Origin: Portulaca oleracea
Taxonomy: Eukaryota > Streptophyta > Magnoliopsida > Caryophyllales > Portulacaceae
Reading direction: 5' to 3'
Length of the DNA: 64,000 bases
Assembly: GCA_029582165.1 (NCBI GenBank)
Contig: CM055884.1
Span: 14,419,537-14,483,536 of the forward strand
Part shown: positions 60,301 through 64,000 of the stretch, piece by piece
Numbering within the stretch: position 1 is the first letter of the stretch
How the letters are laid out: each line of letters begins with the position of its first letter
Made by a program: the position numbers and the translations under genes
Notes under the pieces: generated by a model
Seen by the model: the letters and a program-made list of their open reading frames with translations, nothing else
Databases searched by the model: none
What the model was told of the DNA's origin: nothing

Positions 60301-61345
60301 CAAAAAACGGAGAATATTCTGTTAAGAGTGGTTATCACTTCCAATGCCAAACGTTGATAATATCATCATCCAATTTGGAAGGGCAAAAAATATGGAAGTG
60401 GTTGTGGAGATACAAGTTACATCCCCGGGTTAAAAATTTCATAGGGCGCTAGTTGAAAAACATTTTGCCCACCAAAGCAAATTTATTTCGAAGACGCGGT
60501 GCCCAAAACCCTAACTGTGACATATGTCATAAGAAGGTGGAGACAATAGAACATGCTCTTCGTGAATGCCCTTTGATGAAAACAGTGTGGATTTTTTTTT
60601 AGGTTTTGAGGAAAGCATGATAGAATGGGGAGCTGCAAGGCAAAATTGGGTTATTGAATCAATGGACACCATGGATGAAGAGGAATTCCAACGATTCTGT
60701 TATGGCATGTGGAGTATTTGGTGGGCTTGGAATGAGCATAACCACAGAAACAGAAAACTGGATCCACAAGCAGTAGCGGAGAGAGCTGAGAAAAGCTATG
60801 GGGAATTCATGGAAACTCAGAAAAAGGAGAGAGCATAGCAGCAGCAGAGAGGAGGAAGTGTTCACTGCAGGGGAGAATCTGGTCGCATAAAGATTAATTG
60901 CGATGCAGCGATAGACCGTGAACAAGGGAGCATGGCTGTAGGTTGTGTGGCGCGAGACTCTCAGGGAAGATTTATTTAGGCAGCGGGCCAAAGTTTTGAG
61001 GGCAGATGGGAAGTGGAATATGCGGAGCTGAAGGCCATTATCTTTGATATGGAGATGAGCATACACCAAAATGTTCAGAACGACAACATTGAATCTGATG
61101 CCTTAGCTGTAATACAAAAAATTAACGATGGGTATCTGGACAGAGGAGCTCTTCGAAATGCCTATTTTGACATTTGGGAAGGAAGGAAATGGGGTCATAT
61201 AACGAAATTTTCTTGGATAAATTAACAGAGAAGGAAATGGAGTGGCTCACAGAATCGCAAAGTGGTCCTTGAATCAAAATGAAAGCTTATTTTGGCTATC
61301 TCCCCCTCCCTTCTTAGTGGATGTATTGTTGGAGGAATGAGGATA
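57307..61345 (+). pseudogene. LINE ORF2: endonuclease, reverse transcriptase, zf-RVT, RNase H
   Basis: EN starts at the ATG at 57307 (MIIISCNCHGLGRPEAG, SDILFLMETKR) and, after many stops at 57520-57770, resumes with AFTWSNRRESTQHIAERLDR and GSDHIPIVL. The RT frame (58116-59045) has KAPGPDG and AFVPGRIISDN. A frameshift near 59040 separates [10 protein letters not shown]. The [13 protein letters not shown] and catalytic FADDN motifs (about 59353-59367) lie in the frame 59068-60045. The zf-RVT knuckle CDICHKKVETIEHALREC is at about 60514-60570. RNase H (INCDAAIDREQGSMAVGCVA, about 60893) ends with GNGVAHRIAKW near 61240. At least six disruptions make it inactive. Confidence 0.88.
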
Positions 61346-61405
61346 CTCTCAATTTGAGTAATGAGTAATACCATTCTTTGGTTTGTGGCTTCAAAAAAAA
61401 AAAAT

Positions 61406-62330
61406 TAAAATTTGATTGCAAATTTTTAAAATCTTTTTTTTTATGTTACAATAGTTTTTTCATCTCATGATCTTCTTTTCAATTTCCTGTAGTATATTTT
61501 TGGAGGGCTAATGAATTTAATCTTTTGTCAAATATTGTATTATTGTAGTAATGTTAGCTTCTTATAATTAATATTAACTCAATTTAATGGAAAAGGTCAG
61601 ATTTATGCTATTTGTTTGAGTTTAATCTTCTCGTGTTATTGGGAGAATTGGAGAAAAGACAAATCAATGCTAATTTTTAAGGTTATAAAAAAAATTATAA
61701 TTGACTAAAGATAAATATTAGGATTTCAATGGGAGAAAAGATCTAGGATTCAACGATTTTATGCGTTACCGTCTTTTCGTTGAAAAAGTCAAGTACTCTA
61801 TCCTAAAGTGTTTTGCCCAATAAAGACTTTTAGAATATCTTGAAAAAGGAAAGCCACGGGTGAAATTAATCACATCAAAGAAGAGGATGAACAAGTGGAG
61901 AAAAGAAGAGAAGGGCCAATGGGGTTGGAAAAGACCACATGAAACTCTACACCAAGGGCAATATGAAGTTGGGAAATAAATTATAGGTATAATAAATGTT
62001 TCCCAAAAATTTTGATAAGTTTTGTAATTTTCAATTTATATGTTAAATGTTGTTTTGGTAGAATGGTAGGTACCTTAAATTTCAATAATTTTGGATAACT
62101 TTCGCTAAATTTTTACTTTCGCTCACTTTTCATGCAACTTTACAAGTTCTACATGTGGGAGAGTGACTAACTTATAGGAAGTGCAATTTATTAAGTACAC
62201 CTCTAGATTTTACAATTGTTCACCTACATATATTCGATTGTTCACTCTGACTATTATGATTGTTTACTCTTATTTGTATTATTGTTCATCCACAAGTATC
62301 TGAAGCACATGCTCCGGATGCATCTAATTT
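61406..62330. other. AT-rich intergenic DNA
   Basis: No gene, LTR or inverted repeat recognised. Confidence 0.6.
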
Positions 62331-62348
62331 CATATCATATCATATCAT

Positions 62349-62399
<51 letters not shown>

Positions 62400-62472
62400 C
62401 ATATATATATATAATATATACATATATATATATACATATATATATACATATATATATACACACACACACACA
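62331..62472. repeat. (CATAT)n, (TA)n and (AC)n microsatellite cluster
   Basis: Five CATAT-type units are followed by about 120 bp of TA-rich repeats and a short AC run. Confidence 0.95.
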
Positions 62473-62663
62473 AAGGGTGATGATGTAGTGCGTTTTAATG
62501 AGGGTATTTTGGGAAACTACAATCGAACATTTTTACTATTACAATACATAAATGTTATATTAATTAAATTTCTCTACATATCTTAATTAATAGCATGAAT
62601 TACTATTACAATACATAAATATATTAATTAAATATAAAAATGTGCAAAGATAAATATAAATAA

Positions 62664-63197
62664 GAGTTTTTGGCTCAAAATAATCCGAAGTCGGAGGTCA
62701 TTGGCTGAAAGTAATCCAAACTCACTTTTTGGCTGAAAATAATCCAAACTTTTAACCTATTTACTCGGACTAAACCGAAATCTATTTATGGCTTCGGAAT
62801 GCTGACTGGGGTCTACAGAAGATAACGAAGAAGGAGAGAGAAGACTGAGAGGAATTTGAAAAAAGGCAAATAGTTAGGGTTGGGTAAAATTTTAATTTTT
62901 TGGGGTTGGAAGACTAAATTTGTTATGTTAAAGTGTCTTTATTTTTAATCCATTACTATGTCATTATAAGTTTATGTGAGGTGGGGTCTACATAAGCTTA
63001 TAAAAAAAATTCAAAACCAAAATCAATTAAAGAAACATGTGCTCAGGCTTCCCAGTCAGCATTCCGACGCCGGAAATCAATTTCGACTTAGTCTGAGTAA
63101 ATAGGTTGAAAGTTTGGATTATTTTTAGCCAAAAAGTGAGTTTGGATTATTTTCAGCCAATGACCTCCGACTTCGAATTATTTTGAGCCAAAAACCC
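62664..63197. mobile_element. MULE-type MITE with perfect 9-bp target duplication
   Basis: Ends GAGTTTTTGGCTCAAAATAA and (complement) GGGTTTTTGGCTCAAAATAA begin inverted repeats of about 150 bp containing GAAGTCGGAGGTCATTGGCT. TATAAATAA flanks the element at 62655-62663 and 63198-63206. A 9-bp duplication is the Mutator hallmark. It is 534 bp and has no coding frame. Confidence 0.92.
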
Positions 63198-63206
63198 TAT
63201 AAATAA

Positions 63207-63662
63207 AGTGACATTTCCTTTACTTTTGATATAAAGTATTTTACTAATAAAATACACACTAACTATGGGTTTCAAAAAAAAAACAAAAGAGACGCATTTA
63301 CTAAATGATTATTTTAATGTACATTTTTTTTCTTAAAACAATAGTCTGAAATATAATCTTCGAGCCAATATCTAAAATATTATTAACGCATGTAAATCAG
63401 TACATAGATATATGTACAATTTCTTTTTTTGAAATATGCACTTTTTAAATGTTTTTAAAGACATACTAAAAGTAATGAAAGCACATTAGAAGGGATTTAC
63501 AATTTAAATGCTTGTTTATATACAATTTTCTCAAGTTGAAAGTACATACAATTTAATGGTTTAAATCTTCATATTTTTCTTTAAAAAAACTTATATGTAC
63601 AATCAATCATTTTATAAATTAAATGCTCGTATGTGTTTACGCTTTCAATAATGTTTCAACAA
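63207..63662. other. AT-rich intergenic DNA
   Basis: Nothing recognised. Confidence 0.6.
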
Positions 63663-63664
63663 TA

Positions 63665-63947
63665 CTCCCTCCTTCCCATATTATCTATCACTTTAACTAA
63701 CTTTCTTTTTTTTCATAATATTTGTCACTTTATAATTTCAATAACATTTAATTACTAATTTATCAAATTAACCTTATTAATTACACCGTTTTCTTCAATT
63801 TTTGCTCTTTATTCACCTTTTCCCTTTTTTATTTACCATTTTATTCAAAAATTTTACATTTTCAATGAGGTAAATTAATGTAGAGTAGAGGTTTTTTTGG
63901 GTTTCTAAATCATATCTAAAGTGACAAATATTATGGGAAGGAGGGAG
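63665..63947. mobile_element. Stowaway MITE (Tc1/mariner type)
   Basis: Ends CTCCCTCCTTCCCATA and (complement) CTCCCTCCTTCCCATA are flanked by TA on both sides (63663-63664, 63948-63949). CTCCCTCC ends with TA duplications define Stowaway elements. It is 283 bp. Confidence 0.95.
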
Positions 63948-64000
63948 TATGTATTTTGTTATTGTCCAGTGCAATACACAGGTCTAAGTACTTGTATATT

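Larger units (their letters stand above)
55771..61405 (+). mobile_element. Nearly full-length L1-type LINE, coding-defective
   Basis: ORF1 (DUF4283 plus CCHC knuckle) is followed by ORF2 (endonuclease, RT, zf-RVT, RNase H) and an A tail at 61393-61404. TAAAATTT precedes the element (55763-55770) and follows the tail (61406-61413). This may be a target duplication but is short and AT-rich. Both ORFs carry stops and frameshifts. This is the domain order of plant L1 elements that retain an RNase H. Confidence 0.88.

Overview
This is plant nuclear DNA, most likely from a eudicot. It is AT-rich, has many TA, GA and AC microsatellites, carries a plant-only LOB-domain gene, and is filled with nested plant transposable elements (Copia and Ty3/gypsy-type LTR elements, L1-type LINEs, hAT, Mutator, Harbinger and Stowaway elements). 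I see one convincing host gene, a class I LOB-domain (LBD) transcription factor at 36610-37233 on the minus strand. I found no rRNA, tRNA or CRISPR array, and I cannot name the species. All percentages and alignments were done by eye.

Layout. 1-5652: a nearly complete Copia element (162-5438, LTRs about 98.5% alike, CATAA target duplication) sits inside an older minus-strand gag-like reading frame. 5653-7754: LTR-like DNA with a GC-rich motif cluster, then unassigned AT-rich DNA. 7755-24308: a non-autonomous LTR element of Ty3/gypsy style with no gag-pol and a 54-bp tandem array (13180-14720). Part of this element and its right flank are directly duplicated: copy 1 is 14331-22390 and copy 2 is 22391-31420. 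Each copy carries the array end, the 3' LTR, two opposed Copia-type LTRs, a hAT insertion with 8-bp target duplications, a minus-strand Copia deletion derivative related to the element at 162-5438, a Harbinger-type MITE and a 5'-truncated LINE with a 15-bp target duplication.

31421-35480: LTR-like DNA, a minus-strand SIRE-like Copia remnant with its LTR, and a LINE endonuclease remnant. 35480-42866: the LBD gene with a dinucleotide tract in its proximal promoter, three long inverted-repeat elements, a large AC tract and a Ty3/gypsy 3' end. 42867-43789 is a 0.9-kb inverted-repeat element bounded by TA microsatellites. It is followed by the 3' half of another Copia element (about 43920-47318).

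48440-55124 is the most interesting object: a 6.7-kb Mutator-like element with terminal inverted repeats of about 460 bp, also bounded by TA microsatellites. It has two convergent, intron-containing gene remnants that start just inside the terminal repeats, the layout known from maize MuDR. The left one encodes a FAR1-type DNA-binding domain. The right one encodes exons resembling the N-terminal region of plant Ulp1-type proteins. Introns and middle are packed with TGATGATCAT-type repeats. 55771-61405 is a nearly full-length but broken L1-type LINE. The window ends with a MULE-type MITE (62664-63197, perfect 9-bp target duplication) and a Stowaway MITE (63665-63947).
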